From positions 19,402,001 through 19,466,000 of the forward strand of contig NC_058501.1 in assembly GCF_020382885.2 (NCBI RefSeq): DNA of 64,000 nt, given 5' to 3'. The DNA comes from Scatophagus argus. Its lineage: Eukaryota > Chordata > Actinopteri > Scatophagidae. A program made the translations under genes and the position numbers. The notes under the pieces were generated by a model that ran no database searches, was not told the DNA's origin, and saw only the letters and a program-made list of their open reading frames with translations. The number at the start of each line of letters is the position of its first letter. Positions within the stretch are counted from its first letter, which is position 1. Positions 36,254 through 48,900 of the stretch are shown here, piece after piece.

Positions 36254-39200
36254 ATGCTAAAAACAATGCTGCCTTTGCGAACTGCTCTGAAGACGTCCGC
36301 TTGTGTTTTGCGTGAAAGCGGCACGCTGTGCTCAGCTCTGTTAGCGACACCTCGGACATGCAGCTCCGCTTTGTTATCAGGACCGAGAGTCGGCTGTGGT
36401 AAGTGTACGCGGAGGGAATAACCCGAGAAAGCTGACCAGATGTGGTTAAAGAAAATAGCTGGCTAATTGATTGTAACGTTAAATGTTGACAGCGCCCACT
36501 TCTGCCCGTCTGTCCGCAGCTTTGACAGCATCATTAGTTAGCTAACACCAACAGCAGTGGGCAGTGTTGACAGAGTTTGCAGCGGTGGAGAAGAGAATCA
36601 CAGTCTGCTACATAATAGCTAACACTGTTATGGAAAACGCTAAATAATATCTGAAAATATCACTTTGGCTCATTAATAATTAAATATCGTGAGCCTTTTT
36701 TCAAACAACTTTGCAACTTTTAGTTTTTATCAAGGTTTGAACGTACGGTATAACGTCAGTAAACTGAGTAAGTATGTAACGAAATACTCCATCAATATGA
36801 TAAATAATTTATTAGGGTTTTTTTTTTTATAACCAAAAATAACATTTCTGCTCTGTATGGAATCCTTGAAAAAGACCAAGAATGATAGCCCACAATTGTA
36901 GTACTTTCATTTACACTTGTTGGTTGGAAGTTGATTTTGTGTACATTTACAAAAGTAGGCATAATATGTAGACTAATTTCTACTAATTCTTCCAGTATCA
37001 CTATAAAGTTGCATTGACACCTCGTGTCTGTCTGGCTACATATACGCTTCTCTTTTTTGAGATGACTGTGTCAGCGAAGTAACTTCAGATGATTTCCTTC
37101 TTATTCACTTCTTACAAGGCTACATCACTGTGATAACTTATGCTGCACACCTGACCTGCTCCGCGTGAGATAAGAGAGATCAAAACTTACAAAGAAAAAA
37201 CATCTACGTGCCAATATATCTGTGGAGATTCTCAGTCATCCAGGTCATATTCACTCAAAGAGTTAAAGCAGGGCGTCTGGACTTGTGAAGATTTGGGTTG
37301 AAGAGGTTTCGCTGCTAAACCACAACTTGATGTTTGTGTAGTTGTGTAGTAGTGTCGTGTGCGTGTGCGGGCAACCATGTTATCCAGATTACCCAGATAT
37401 GTTCTTCAGAACATGCATCTTAAATTTGCAGAGTTTGTGCATCATCATCCCGCATTCCCACGTGACATCTGAAAAGCAGTACGAATAACAGTATTCAGTA
37501 GTAGTATTTAGTAGTAACAGTAATAATAGGGTTATGCCGGGACCTGCATTTTTTGACACTGCATGCCCAAAACTTCCTCTGTCACCCTCGCAACTTCTCA
37601 AGAGTTGACATTGAGCGATTACGTGTCACTGGCAACAACACGAATGGCTGAGGTGCTGTAGGTGCGCAGACATCATTCATTCAAGTTGAATAGGTTGGGA
37701 CTCCATAAATGGTCTCTTTTATGTTCAATCAAAGTAATTGTTTCAGTATACGTACATCAAGTTTTAATGTTATACTCATAGAGGTCATCTGAAGGCTTAA
37801 ATTTAACTTAAAACTGTACAAGAACCCTGACTTCACAAATAGATGCGGTGTAAGTGCAGATTCGTCACTTTAACAACACGTAAAAGACATTAAGCAGCGA
37901 TGCCATCTTCGTTTTTCTTTTGAGTATAAAGCTGATGAAAGCATTTCTTGCTTCTTATTACAAGATTCTTGACATTCAAACCGGCTTTGTGGCATTCACA
38001 ACATGCATTTTTGTAGAAACTGTCACAGATGTCTTGACTCATTTCTGTTGTGACTTTAGCATGACGTGAAATTTCCATATGCTTCACTTTCAGTAATGAC
38101 TGGCGACCACTGACCTGCTGAGCCAGTTTGCTATGTGTCCAGCAAATGCCAGTCACAGCTGCGATAGCTGCCGTCCCTTTTTTGTCAGTTATTTCCACCA
38201 TCCTGTCCACTCACATTCACACATTCTTTTCCACTCTCTCCTCAGTTGCAGGAAGCTTTGCTGTTCCACCAATAAGACATTATGCTCGGGCTGCAAAGAA
38301 AATGAAGACCGGTATGTAACGAGGCTGCACTGTCATGTTTTGACATTTTTTTAAATTTAGGTTTTCATTCAAATGTTTTTTTTTTCTCTTCCAGGCTATG
38401 AAGGCCAGCTCAGTGATCTTCAACCAGCAATGCTGAAGCTGGATTATACAGCTGTACCCCTCGCTCAAACGTAAACACACATACTGTGTACACCATAAGT
38501 TACATTAAAAGAGTAAAAGACACATCTTACATTCTGTATTCATTATAAAGTTGTAATCACGTATTTATTAGATAAGTCATCTACGCTCCTAACACTTGGG
38601 TATTTTTTGTCAATAGGACTGACGATGTTGTCAAAAGACTTCTTTCGCTGGAGTTAGCGAGTCATGTGAGTTCTCGTGTCTTCACTGGTTCACTTTTTCC
38701 CCCCCGAATATTTTTGATGATGACGACTTTGTTTCTTGAAATGTACACTGACATGCCTCTGGGAGAATGTCTCTTCATAATCAGGTAGTTTAACAGTCTG
38801 TGTTCATGTCTTCAGACTGAAAAGTTACAGCTGAAAAAGGAACAGCTGATTGCAAAAGTCCAAAAGGACAAGAATGACCGCAGCTCAGTGGAAGTCAAGG
38901 GTGAGTTGTCTCCCTTCAATGGTGCAAAAAGCATTTCCACTAAAATCCAAAGATACATAGCATAGATAGCATTTTAACTGTATGATGAGTCAATCCCCCT
39001 TTTAATGTTTTCTTTCAGTGGCTGTTTTGACTGCAAGAATCCGAAACTACCAGGAGCACTTGCAAAATCATAACAAGGTGAGTGAACAGAGCAGAATAGA
39101 CATCATTTTTGCTTCATTTTTCTCCCCCACAAGCTGCCTCACTGTTCTCTGGACAGGTTTAATTTAAAAATCTTAGATGACATATCATATCATGGGACAG

Positions 39201-40148
39201 TTGACTTGCAACACTCAACCTTTCGCGTATGAATACGTCTCTCCGCATTTCCCTTCTGCCTCCTCTGGTGTGAGGCATGCGTGTGCTACAGGATATCCTG
39301 TGTACTCACCCACATGAAATAAGAACATGCGTAGCACAGTCATGGTCGGAAATTTCCATATTACATCATACATCGAACATTTTAGCTGTAATTGGCATAG
39401 ATAAGGCTGAACACAGATGCTGTTGAACTGTTTGTTTGTTGCACTTGCAATTAATCATCTCCTCATAAGCCGTGTAGTGCATAAACCGGGTTTCACTTGC
39501 TGTCATCATGTCCTCTCACTTCAGCATGGTTGAATCACATATGTAGTCCATCACCATTCTTTTATCTTATTTCATTCCAGGATAAAGCCAACAAGAGGCG
39601 GATGCTCATGGCCATAGACCAAAGGAAAAAGATCTTGAAACGTCTTAGGTTGGTTAACTATGACTCCTTTGAGAAAGTGTGCGAGCAGCTGGGCATAAAG
39701 TACACTTTCCCTCCAGAGTACCACAGACGGCTCACCCGTCGCTGGCAGGTCAAGAAGGCCTTCTGCATCAGGGTAAATAACAAAGGACCCCATTATTCTG
39801 TTTACCCTTTTTTTCTGTGTCTGATAATGGATAGTGCATATCAGCAGTGTATAATATTAGTATCAATTGGAGATTCCTATTTTACAACCTTAAACCTTTT
39901 ACACAACTGTTGAAACAACAGTGCACATTGTGTCCGAGAGGTTTATGTAGGTTGATGTGTACGCTCATCTAACTGATGCACTCAAGGTGTGATTTTTGCA
40001 CCTCCACTGACACTTGGTTGTGTTTGTGTCTTCACAGGTCTTTAAGGAAGTGCAGAAGCTGAAAGCCGAGCAGAGACTGAACACAAAGCAAAGTTTAGCC
40101 TCCACAGACGCCGAGGCGGCCAAGAGAGGAACTGCTTTGAGCCAATAA
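36254..40148 (+). CDS. mrps15: Mitochondrial small ribosomal subunit protein uS15m, 8 exons, 260 aa
   Basis: Component of the 28S mitoribosomal subunit. Exons 36254-36398, 38246-38311, 38395-38470, 38617-38665, 38816-38900, 39019-39077, 39581-39772 and 40038-40148 join in phase. Length agrees with human MRPS15 (about 257 aa). The first exon encodes a Met-Leu-Arg/Ser/Ala-rich, acid-poor N terminus typical of a mitochondrial presequence. A second in-frame ATG lies at 36,266. The S15 core is in exons 5-7, with the basic helix-rich text [19 protein letters not shown] and the [18 protein letters not shown] segment. The C-terminal exon is charged (Lys/Glu/Arg). It follows csf3r on the same strand, as in the human locus. 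Intron 1 (about 1.85 kb) is the longest and contains no other gene that I can see. Confidence 0.93.
36399..38245 (+). other. mrps15 intron 1
   Basis: 1.85 kb of non-coding sequence. It holds a short T run (36,818-36,830) and nothing else notable; small open frames are not supported by splice signals. Confidence 0.7.
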
Positions 40149-40305
40149 AATACAATGTACTGTATATTGCTACAATTTATTCTAAATAGTTGTCTTAAGC
40201 TGCATCTTTACTTTTACACCTTCAAATGTGGTTTGATTTGGCATGTGGATTCATCATGCAACATTGTTTGCTTTTGCTTTCAAGTTGGTGTCAGAATTTA
40301 ATAGA

Positions 40306-40311
40306 AATAAA
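40306..40311 (+). terminator. Poly(A) signal of mrps15
   Basis: AATAAA lies 158 nt after the stop codon. Another AATAAA overlaps the stop codon itself (CAATAAAAT) and is less likely to be used. Confidence 0.55.
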
Positions 40312-43300
40312 ATGTCCCAGAAAGTTTGATTTAAATATACTTTGTAAATTATTTGAACTGAAAAATGTGACTGTTAGTTAGATGTGTTTAATGACTACGC
40401 AAACTTCTGAAGTGTCCACTACAGTCTATAATGTAGAAGAATTTCTGACTGAAAAACGGCTGCTGCACTGCTGTCTGTGTGTTGAACCCACCAACCATGT
40501 TGCACCATGTCAGATCTGTCAGATCAACCATGTCAGATCTGTCAGATCAACCATGTCAGATCTGTCCAGTGATATTATTCCCTTGACTGTCAAAGGCAAA
40601 AGTCCTGTTGTTTTATCATTTAAGTCTAGTGAAACATAAAGTTAGAAATTTCCCCAAATTCTCACTCTTTCCATACTGTTTTTGCATTTTTTTTTCCGCA
40701 GTGCAGAATCTGTAAGTTCACATCATGCCAACACTCAGTGTCTTCAAGAGCAAATGTTGATACTACACTGTGAGTGGTGTTTGGCTTTATGCCAAAAGTC
40801 TTTTGGATGAGTGCTTTTAAAAGACAGTTGTTGTCATGAGACATTTGAGGAGCTTATGATGCTACAGTTTTGTCGATAGCGAGAATGGTGTTGATAACAG
40901 TTATCTTATTTTACAAAAAAAAGGTTCTTCCTGCATTATGATCAAGCATCATCTCAAACTGTGGCCTCAATAATAATCTGCTTAATCATTTAATATCATA
41001 TCCAGCGACTATCACTCTCTGACTGCCCTGTATATGTGGACTCTACCATCTTGCAAGTTATTTAACACCTAATTCTCTGAAGACTATCAAACACAGCCAT
41101 GTGTGAATCTAACAGATATTCATATGAATATTTTGTGTTTTCAGCTTCAGATCTTCAGACCTTTAGTAAACCCATCCCTTCTGCAAACTGCACTGGTGAC
41201 GAAGTGCATTTGGTTGATAAAAAGCCGTATCAAGCTTTATGACAAAATGGAAAATGGTACATGATGCATTTGTGGCTGTTCTGTGGCAGTGTGGTGTTTG
41301 CTGACAACTATGTGAAGCCTGTCTTAACTGTGCTAATCTAAAGTGAGATTGGAAATAACTGAAATTGAAGCCTCCTTACAGATTTATGCCGTAGCGATCT
41401 GCTGCTGTCATGATACCCACCACCGACCTCAAAGCAAAGTAGCAGTTCTCATTAATGGCCTGAGTTTGTCTTTGTAGAACAACAGATCTTTGTCATCCTC
41501 AGAATTAGTCGTATGTCGGCAAGCCAGTATTTTACAGCCCAAGCTTGTCACAGCTTCCTGTGTGGTATGCATCTTGTCAGTTTGATCAGGAGGTGTGCAG
41601 ACTGACAAACTCTTCTGGTAAGTGTGACATCTTTTTTCCCGACTCGTAGCAGATTAACTAAATTCACTATTAATTTAGTTGTGCTGATACTGCTCTCAAA
41701 TCATTCATAGTTTGAATTTTAGTTGTTCATTCACTTCTCTTTCATGCTTCAGATTAATAAATCATAATAATTCAGGTTTATTTTTAAGGCCATTTGTAAA
41801 AAGCTACATGCATGCTCATAGCATGACCATTCACATTTTGTGCACAGACTTTTTAACACTCTGTTCATTGTGCTGTGTTTAAACACTATGGAATTCCTTC
41901 ATTGCTCTGTTGTTCAGACCAGTTCGGTCACATTAGATCACTGCTTTCAGCAGACTTTCAGCAGGTTACGTAGCCTACATGTTTTGATGCTTGGAGGTAG
42001 CTATTGAAAGCTGCTAATACATTTGCTGTGCTTGCCCACCTTGTGTCACTACAGCAGTGTTATAAACAATTGGGTCAGAGCACTTTTTACCATAATTTCC
42101 ATGCATACGCTGATGTCACAATCATCCATACAATAACTGTAGATGCAACAAACTTCTTAGCATTGTCAGCCTTGTCTCCGTCACTTTGTTGGTTGGCTGC
42201 ATTTTTCCATCAAATGAATTCATTGTTTACTATTGATGAAATTGCAATTAGTCCAAGCTACATTTAAACGCTTGCAATAAAGCAACTTTTTAAAATATGA
42301 GTGAAGCATAACTGTCTCAGCTGTACGATGGCTGAGAGCTTCCCCTGCTCCAACACCTACTCCCCCAGCTCGTTCCATACAGACCCTTTGTCACCCCCTT
42401 GTGCTTTTCATCCAGACAGCTGAGGTACAATTTGGTGTCTGTGACAGACGAACAAAGCATTCCTGTCACGAAGTGCTTGACTCAAAACCCCAGTTTAGTT
42501 TAGTTTATGCACTAAATTTAGGTGGTTGACTCCTTTAACACGGGACATCATCTCTGGTCTCCTGGGTCAAAGTCACTTCGACCTCCATCCCTCTCGGGAC
42601 ATGTTCGCTTTATAAACTACGTCGCATTGTGCTGGTGGTCTGATGTCAGTCATTAGAGCGTTAAGACACCCCTGACTGAAGCAGGCTAATTCATTATTCA
42701 ACTTTCCAGAGAGAGGTGTGTGGACTTGTTTCCTGTCTGCTTCAATCATCTTTAGCGAGAACAAATAGAAGCACATTTCTGCTCGCGCCACGTGTTTCAG
42801 GAGCTTCTTTCAGGAGGCTTGTTAGAAAGTTTCTGGATGAAGGTGCAGGTTTAGAGTTGGCCAGTTCGGTGTATACAAAACTAGAGATGTCTGCGACATA
42901 TACTTATGCAAGAGCCAAGTGCTTTGCGGCATATGACTTAATTTAACTATCCAAGCGTGCGTAATTACGCATAGCTTTGAAGAAGTGTACCACTTCCTCA
43001 AGTGAGACATACCGCTTGCGCTTCCTTGAAATGGCTCTTTCTAAATACAATTAGCCAAACACCATCTATCATCCCACAGGCAGCTAGGGAGGACAAATAC
43101 TGGTAAGCTCTTGATCTTAGCCACTATAAACTCCAATTCAACTCAGTGTTATTTTTGATATTTTCGATGCCGTCGTCTTTCTTTTTCTAAATTTTCGTAT
43201 ATTTTTTACGTGTCTTTGATTATCTGTGCAAGAATAATATTCAAGGAGGCAAAAAGGCGCTCATGTGATTTTGGCATTATTTACCACCACGGCGCACATC

Positions 43301-44100
43301 ACTTTACGATCTGCTTTTGGCAAAAGCGATAGAGACGTTTAACAACCAGAGTAATTACCAAAACTGAAAACTGATATTAATGAGAAACACGGCCGGATGA
43401 GCCTCTCCACAGTTCAGTTCCGCTGATCTCAGTTCAGACCACAAAATGTCTCAAACTTGCGCAAACATCTCAAAGCTCGTTTAACGACAGATGAATACTG
43501 CAAGCAGTAGCAGAGCCCAGTTTTGCGATTGTGTCTATTTTGTGGTTGAAACTACCAAAACTTCACTCATTATTCTAATTGAAAAATAATACTACAGCAC
43601 TTGAATAGGACTTGAACAGTATTATACATAAGTTAAGAGGGACTTGCTGGTTCTGGCAGGCTTATGCCCCTTTTATATTCTCTGTCCATCTTTGGTGACA
43701 TTTACAAGTCTGTGTCCCAGTAACTCACTTTTGTATGTCAGTAGTATGTCATATGATGTAGTACTGTCCACCCAACTCTAAAGGGGAAAAAGTCCAGATT
43801 GGAATATATGGTATACAGTTTTTCATGTTGAGTCTGAGTTAAGTCCATGAAAAGTTTGATTATGTGCTTTGCAGGCAGATTTCAGAAGTTATTGATCTGT
43901 ATGAATGGCACATTTTGTGTTTTAGAGTTGCTTTTCAATAGAAAGCATTATAATAGCTTCACTTATCCCACCGAGGTATAACATCAAATTATGACATTTC
44001 GTACTCAGGAAATACACATGACAAAATGTGAAAACAATTGTAGCACATGGAAGGATTGATGTTTTATTCTACTCCAGTGCTAACAGTCGAATGTGTTTCT
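40312..44100. other. mrps15 to plac8-like intergenic region
   Basis: No exon is supported. It contains a 23-bp tandem repeat (40,504-40,566) and a 14-bp palindrome TGCGTAATTACGCA (42,958-42,971). A donor-like site near 43,103 could end an untranslated exon of the next gene. The rest is unremarkable AT-rich sequence. Confidence 0.55.
40504..40566. repeat. Tandem repeat, 23-bp unit, 2.7 copies
   Basis: Units at 40,504-40,526 and 40,527-40,549 are identical, followed by 17 matching bases. The unit contains CAGATCTGTCAGATCA. Perfect copies suggest recent expansion. Confidence 0.92.
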
Positions 44101-44144
44101 AACTAGGCACCTAAATAAACAACAAGCAGATCCGGTAATCCAAA

Positions 44145-44865
44145 ATGTCAAACCCAGTGGTCACCCATCAGCCAGGTGCAGGCGGCTATGGCACAAATGT
44201 CCAAACAGGAGAGTGGAGCACAGGCCTTTGCTCATGCTGCAGTGACTTGTTTGTCTGTAAGTATCATTCAAGACGATTACATTTGACATCATTCAGTTAT
44301 GTCCATACACCAAAGACACCCTCAGGCATACTTTTCATGCTGGCATGAAACACTTCTGTTGTGCAGGTGCTATTGGTTGCCTCTGTCCAATTGCACTGAG
44401 CTGCTACACAGCAAATAAGTATGGAGAAAACTGCTGCTTGGGATGTTTGCCAGGAGGCATAGCAGCAATGAGGACTCATATGAGACTGACCTATGGTATT
44501 CAGGTAGGTTACTCATATATTTATTTAACGTTCCAAAATTCTGTTGGGAGACCTTTGCACAGTTTGTAGGAGGTGCTATGAGTCTGACACAGGATAACTG
44601 ACCTGCATGTTTTGGCTCTTATGAAAGAGATATTTCATGAACATAGGAAATGTTGGGTGTTCCCTGCAATTGAGAAACCAAGAAACCTCAACTGAAGCAC
44701 ATTTCTTCATAGATGGTTTGTTTTCCATGTTGTGATTTTGTTGCAATCTTTTAACCACAGGGAACAATAATCAATGATGCCTTGATGACCTTTTTCTGCG
44801 GACTTTGTGAGACTTGCAGGATGGCGCGAGAAGTCCGTATCAGGAATGGAGATATTTCACCATAA
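44145..44865 (+). CDS. PLAC8-family cysteine-rich protein, 3 exons, 117 aa
   Basis: Exons 44145-44256, 44367-44503 and 44761-44865 join in phase. The product has a short Gly/Thr-rich N terminus, then WSTGLCSCCSD, an IGCLCPIALSCYTANKYGE segment, CCLGCLPGG and a C-terminal MRLTYGIQGTIINDALMTF followed by CGLCETC. The CC motifs and spacing are those of the PLAC8 domain (placenta-specific 8, cornifelin and related small proteins, usually 110-120 aa). Members are small, membrane- or envelope-associated proteins of varied roles. Which paralogue this is (plac8-, plac8-like or cnfn-type) cannot be settled by eye, so no symbol is given. It is inserted between mrps15 and oscp1, where I recall no PLAC8 gene in mammals. 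Confidence 0.88.
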
Positions 44866-45115
44866 CAATCCTTTGTTGGGGATAATTTGTTTTTCCCTGT
44901 AGCAGGCATAGCTTTCATAGAGACAAAAAAGGAGAAACAGCTAATGAATTATGCAGTTCAGTGTATCAAATGTAATTTTATCAGTAGCCTTATATTTGTG
45001 TAACTGTGTGGCAAAGTGCTAGCACTCATCTGCATTATTGTAAATAAACTGCAATGTTTAATCACTCAGAACAATACAAGATACTGAAGCATGAACTATT
45101 TTGTATATCATTTTC

Positions 45116-45121
45116 AATAAA
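45116..45121 (+). terminator. Poly(A) signal of the PLAC8-family gene
   Basis: AATAAA lies 251 nt after the stop codon. An earlier candidate, AATAAA near 45,043, is also possible. Confidence 0.5.
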
Positions 45122-45130
45122 ATCTGCAAT

Positions 45131-45233
45131 TGACTGCCAACCAGTCCAGGGTGTAGCCCAGCTGGGATAGGCTCCAGCTCCCCCAAGACCTTTCACGAAT
45201 AAAGCGGGTATAGAAAATGGTTGGATGGATGGA
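45131..45233 (+). repeat. SINE/L2-type repeat tail
   Basis: Phrases 'ccagtccagggtgtagccc' and 'agctgggataggctccagc', ending in a GGATGGATGG tail, are the hallmark of a very common fish retroelement 3' end. The copy begins about 10 bp after the PLAC8-family poly(A) signal, so it abuts or enters that gene's 3' end. Confidence 0.85.
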
Positions 45234-45239
45234 TTTTCA

Positions 45240-45830
45240 TTAAAATAAAATTGTTAATTTTTTAAATGTATGGAATTACAGAGCAATTTAAAGGCCTGGA
45301 GTGCAGGATTCAGTGTCATCTGCTGGTGAGGTAGTCAGTAAATACTGCTCACCTCATCCTTCCCTTTCAAACATGTAGTAGAGCCTATGGTGGCCGAAGC
45401 CCCTGTCTAGTGCCAGTGTCTGGTTTGTCCATTCTGGGCTGCTGTAGAACCATGGCTGTGCATAATTGTGCTTCCTCCTCATTCTGAGGTAACAAAAATT
45501 GTTTAAAGAGTTGGATAATTATCCAAAGATAAAAATGTTATTCTGAATATGATATGCCATTTATGCCAGTCATATTATATCCCCCTAAATCCTATTAATT
45601 GGACCTGGGAAAATGAGATGACAAGAAATTTCAACCAAAAAACATTTTCCTTTTCTGATTTTTTTTTTTCCCCCATTGGAGGGATTTTCAGACGATTGTA
45701 GTGGTGAAAACATGTTACAGGAAGAAAATTAAACCAGATGCATTATTTTTTGTGACCAGGTCGGGTTAAAATTGAAGTTTTTCATTCGGACATGACCGTT
45801 CCTCTTCCTTGAACGTCAAGACGTACCGCA
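45240..45830. other. Spacer before oscp1
   Basis: No exon was seen; a T run lies near 45,659-45,670. The distal part leads into the oscp1 promoter. Confidence 0.6.
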
Positions 45831-45978
45831 CTCTGATTGGCTGTTTGCGTCGTGGCCAGGCAACCGAAAGAGGCTTTAGCAAACAGACAGACCCCCGTCC
45901 CATTGGTAAGCATTTGAGCTAGCTACATTCGCTGGCTGCATACGTTTTCTGGAGAGATTTAGCCGTCCAGATACCATC
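45831..45978 (+). promoter_or_regulatory. oscp1 promoter region with RFX-type X-box
   Basis: GTGGCCAGGCAAC at 45,852-45,864 fits the X-box consensus GTNRCC-N(0-3)-RGYAAC with a 1-nt spacer. It lies about 115-127 nt upstream of the oscp1 ATG. Inverted CCAAT boxes (ATTGG) occur at 45,836 and 45,902. No TATA box is evident. X-boxes bind RFX factors that drive ciliary genes. Confidence 0.5.
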
Positions 45979-48900
45979 ATGTCTTCAAGAACTCTGCCCT
46001 TGCTATTTATCAACCTCGGCGGGGAAATGCTGTACATTCTGGACCAGCGGCTTCGGGCTCAGAACATCCCTGCTGACAAAGCTAAGAAAGGTAGCTAGCT
46101 TAGCAGCTATCCTGATTACAATACAGATGTCACCCTGTAGTAGTTAAACGGTCATGTTTCACTACGATGGTTGCACATTCACTATTGTCGGTTTGTCCGT
46201 TTGCTGTTTAGCAAATTGATAATCTGTTTATACTAAGTTTTAGTGATTCGTAAAAAAAAATATCTTTATAAAGGCCAATCAAGAGTTAACATTGGTAAGT
46301 CAACTTGTTTTTTGTTAATCCACATGTTTTGATAAAGTCAGAGCAAATTTCAGTTTGTTATTCCCAATACTCCATTGTCAATAAAAAGTGAAAAGGGCTC
46401 AAGACTACCAACCAAACAAAATTGCTGTAGAAGAAACATTTGTATACACACATGCAGTGAGGGAAAGGGAGGGGAATTTAGCTTACAACGATTTTGGTCA
46501 AGTCTTGCCATGTCATTCATCAATCTGATCTTTGAAACATCATTTCATTTATCTATCTCCTTTTTAATTCACTAAGTTTCCATATTAGCTGGCTGGATAG
46601 ACGAGGACAGAAGGAGAGGTATTACTATAACCATTCAATGATGCATTAGAAGCTCTTTGCTTTGGCCTAGACTGAATCAGCATGCTGAATAAACAGTAGG
46701 ACTCCATAAATAAGCAACTGATGACAGCTCATATGTAAGCACTGTTGCGATTGTCTCAGCATCCAGGTTCATTGTGTAAGTGGTTGAGTCACTCAAATGT
46801 TTCTGGCCGAAAACTTTACTGGTTATAAGCTCCGTCTTTGTATGGTCCCTTTAAATGATTGGAGTAGTTTCATCAATATCCAGAAAATTCTAGTAATCAT
46901 ATTTAAGATTACAATCTACCAAGCAGGCCAATATGCCATATATGATACAAGGCACACTATGCAACAAAATAATTGCTGCATTTACCTCAAAAAACAAGTG
47001 CATTGCGTTTGTTTTTCTGCATATATCAAAAAAGCTTGTCTGAGGTCCGCACACTTTATGTCTCTGCTTTTGAGAGCAGTATTTCATTTTTCACAACTCC
47101 TTTTTTTGTAGTTGAACTTTGACTTTCTTGATGATAAGTGGCAGAAAATGCTACCTAGACTCGTTTTGTTGAGCAAGTTCTTTTACCACACTCTTGAGCC
47201 AATATAAAGCTTGTGAAATGTTTGGAAGGTGAAGTTACTTTTGACAGTCGCAGCAATGATATTTACCACTTCTGTCAACTGAAACAGTTATTGGAAGAAA
47301 TAACCGTAGCAAATAAAACATTTCTTGAGAGGAGTTCAAATACAAAAAATGTTCTGTTGTCCTGCTGATGGTTTTCCATGATGCTGCTTTCTTAGGGCCG
47401 TTGGGTTCGGCTTTGGATGAAATGGTACATGTAGTATAGAGAACTCATCTGCCTGCTTCTGAGCCTACAGTATGGGAAGTGCATTTGTGTAACTTTAACT
47501 TCACACATTTAACTCTTTGTGGTCTTTTCTGTCTGTACTGTTTGCATGATTAGTTATGAATGACATCATCACCACCATGTTCAATAAAAAGTTCCTAGAA
47601 GAGCTTTTCAAGCCACAGGAGCTTTATTCCAAAAAGGCCCTTCGGACTGTGTTCGACAGGCTGGCCCACGCTTCTATAATGAGACTCAATCAAGCTAGCA
47701 TGGACAAGGTATGTTGTCATACGTAAGGATGTAGCCCTCCTGTGTAGCTGTACATTCTGTTGCGTCCTGAATGTGTTCAATTGATCTTTTCTTTTTTTTT
47801 TCCACTAATCATATTCTCTCATGAACTACACAGTGATGCCAGTTTGTTTTGCAGCCTCTTCAGTATAGTATTTCAGAGTTGAGCATGTGTACGATTTACA
47901 TTAAATAAATCTACACATACAATGTTTTATATTCATATAACAAGATATATAATAAGAACTAGATAATATGGTTTTGCTCCCTTGAGTAATTCTCAAGAAT
48001 GGAGCAATTCATAGCTTATACTTTATATATTGCTAAGTGTGGCTCCCTCTGCTGTTAATTATTCCACAGTAACATTCTTTTTATTTTCATAAATGAGTCA
48101 GTCAAGCCATTCATATGTGTCCCACTTCACAGCTATATGACTTGATGACCATGGCTTTCAAGTACCAGGTGCTTCTCTGTCCCCGACCTAAGGACATCCT
48201 CCTCGTCTCATTCAACCACATGGATGCAATCAAGGACTTTGTGAAAGACACTCCCAGCATTCTCAGCCAGGTCGATGAGACGTACCAACAGCTCATAGAG
48301 GTATGACATGTCTCATTTCTCTCATTACATGTGACTTGTCAGAGTTCTCTGTAGTGTGCAGATCTTTCTATATTAAAATCCTATTTCCATTTTATTGTTT
48401 GCTGCGTTTTTATTTTTTTAACATGGCTGGTTTAAGTTGTTTATATATTTATTATTATTATTCTTATTATCATTATTATTTCAGATGTATGCACCCTTGT
48501 CTAGTGGGGACTTCCAGCTGATCAGACAAACTCTCCTTATCTTCTTTCAAGACATGCACATAAGAGTAAGTCCATTGTTTCGCTAAGTTTGTATCAAGGG
48601 GAGAGAATTAACCAGATGATATTATGTATATATTATATATCTTTTGTATTGTGTATTATTTTCCATACAACTCTCTCTCTTTCTCTGTTTTCCTCTATGC
48701 CAGGTATCTATTTTCCTTAAGGACAAAGTGCAGAACTCCAATGGCCGCTTTGTGCTTCCCACTAGTGGTCCAGTACCTCATGGAACACAAGTCCCTGGTT
48801 TGATAAGGTACCACAGTATGCGGCTGTTTTCACTCAGGACCCAAACAGTCTTCACTCTAAAACATGATGATGATAACCAGGATTAAACAAGTGGCCTGAA

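Noticed and set aside
42958-42971. 14-bp palindrome TGCGTAATTACGCA
   Set aside because: Interesting as a homeodomain-type site, but isolated and too short to support a call.
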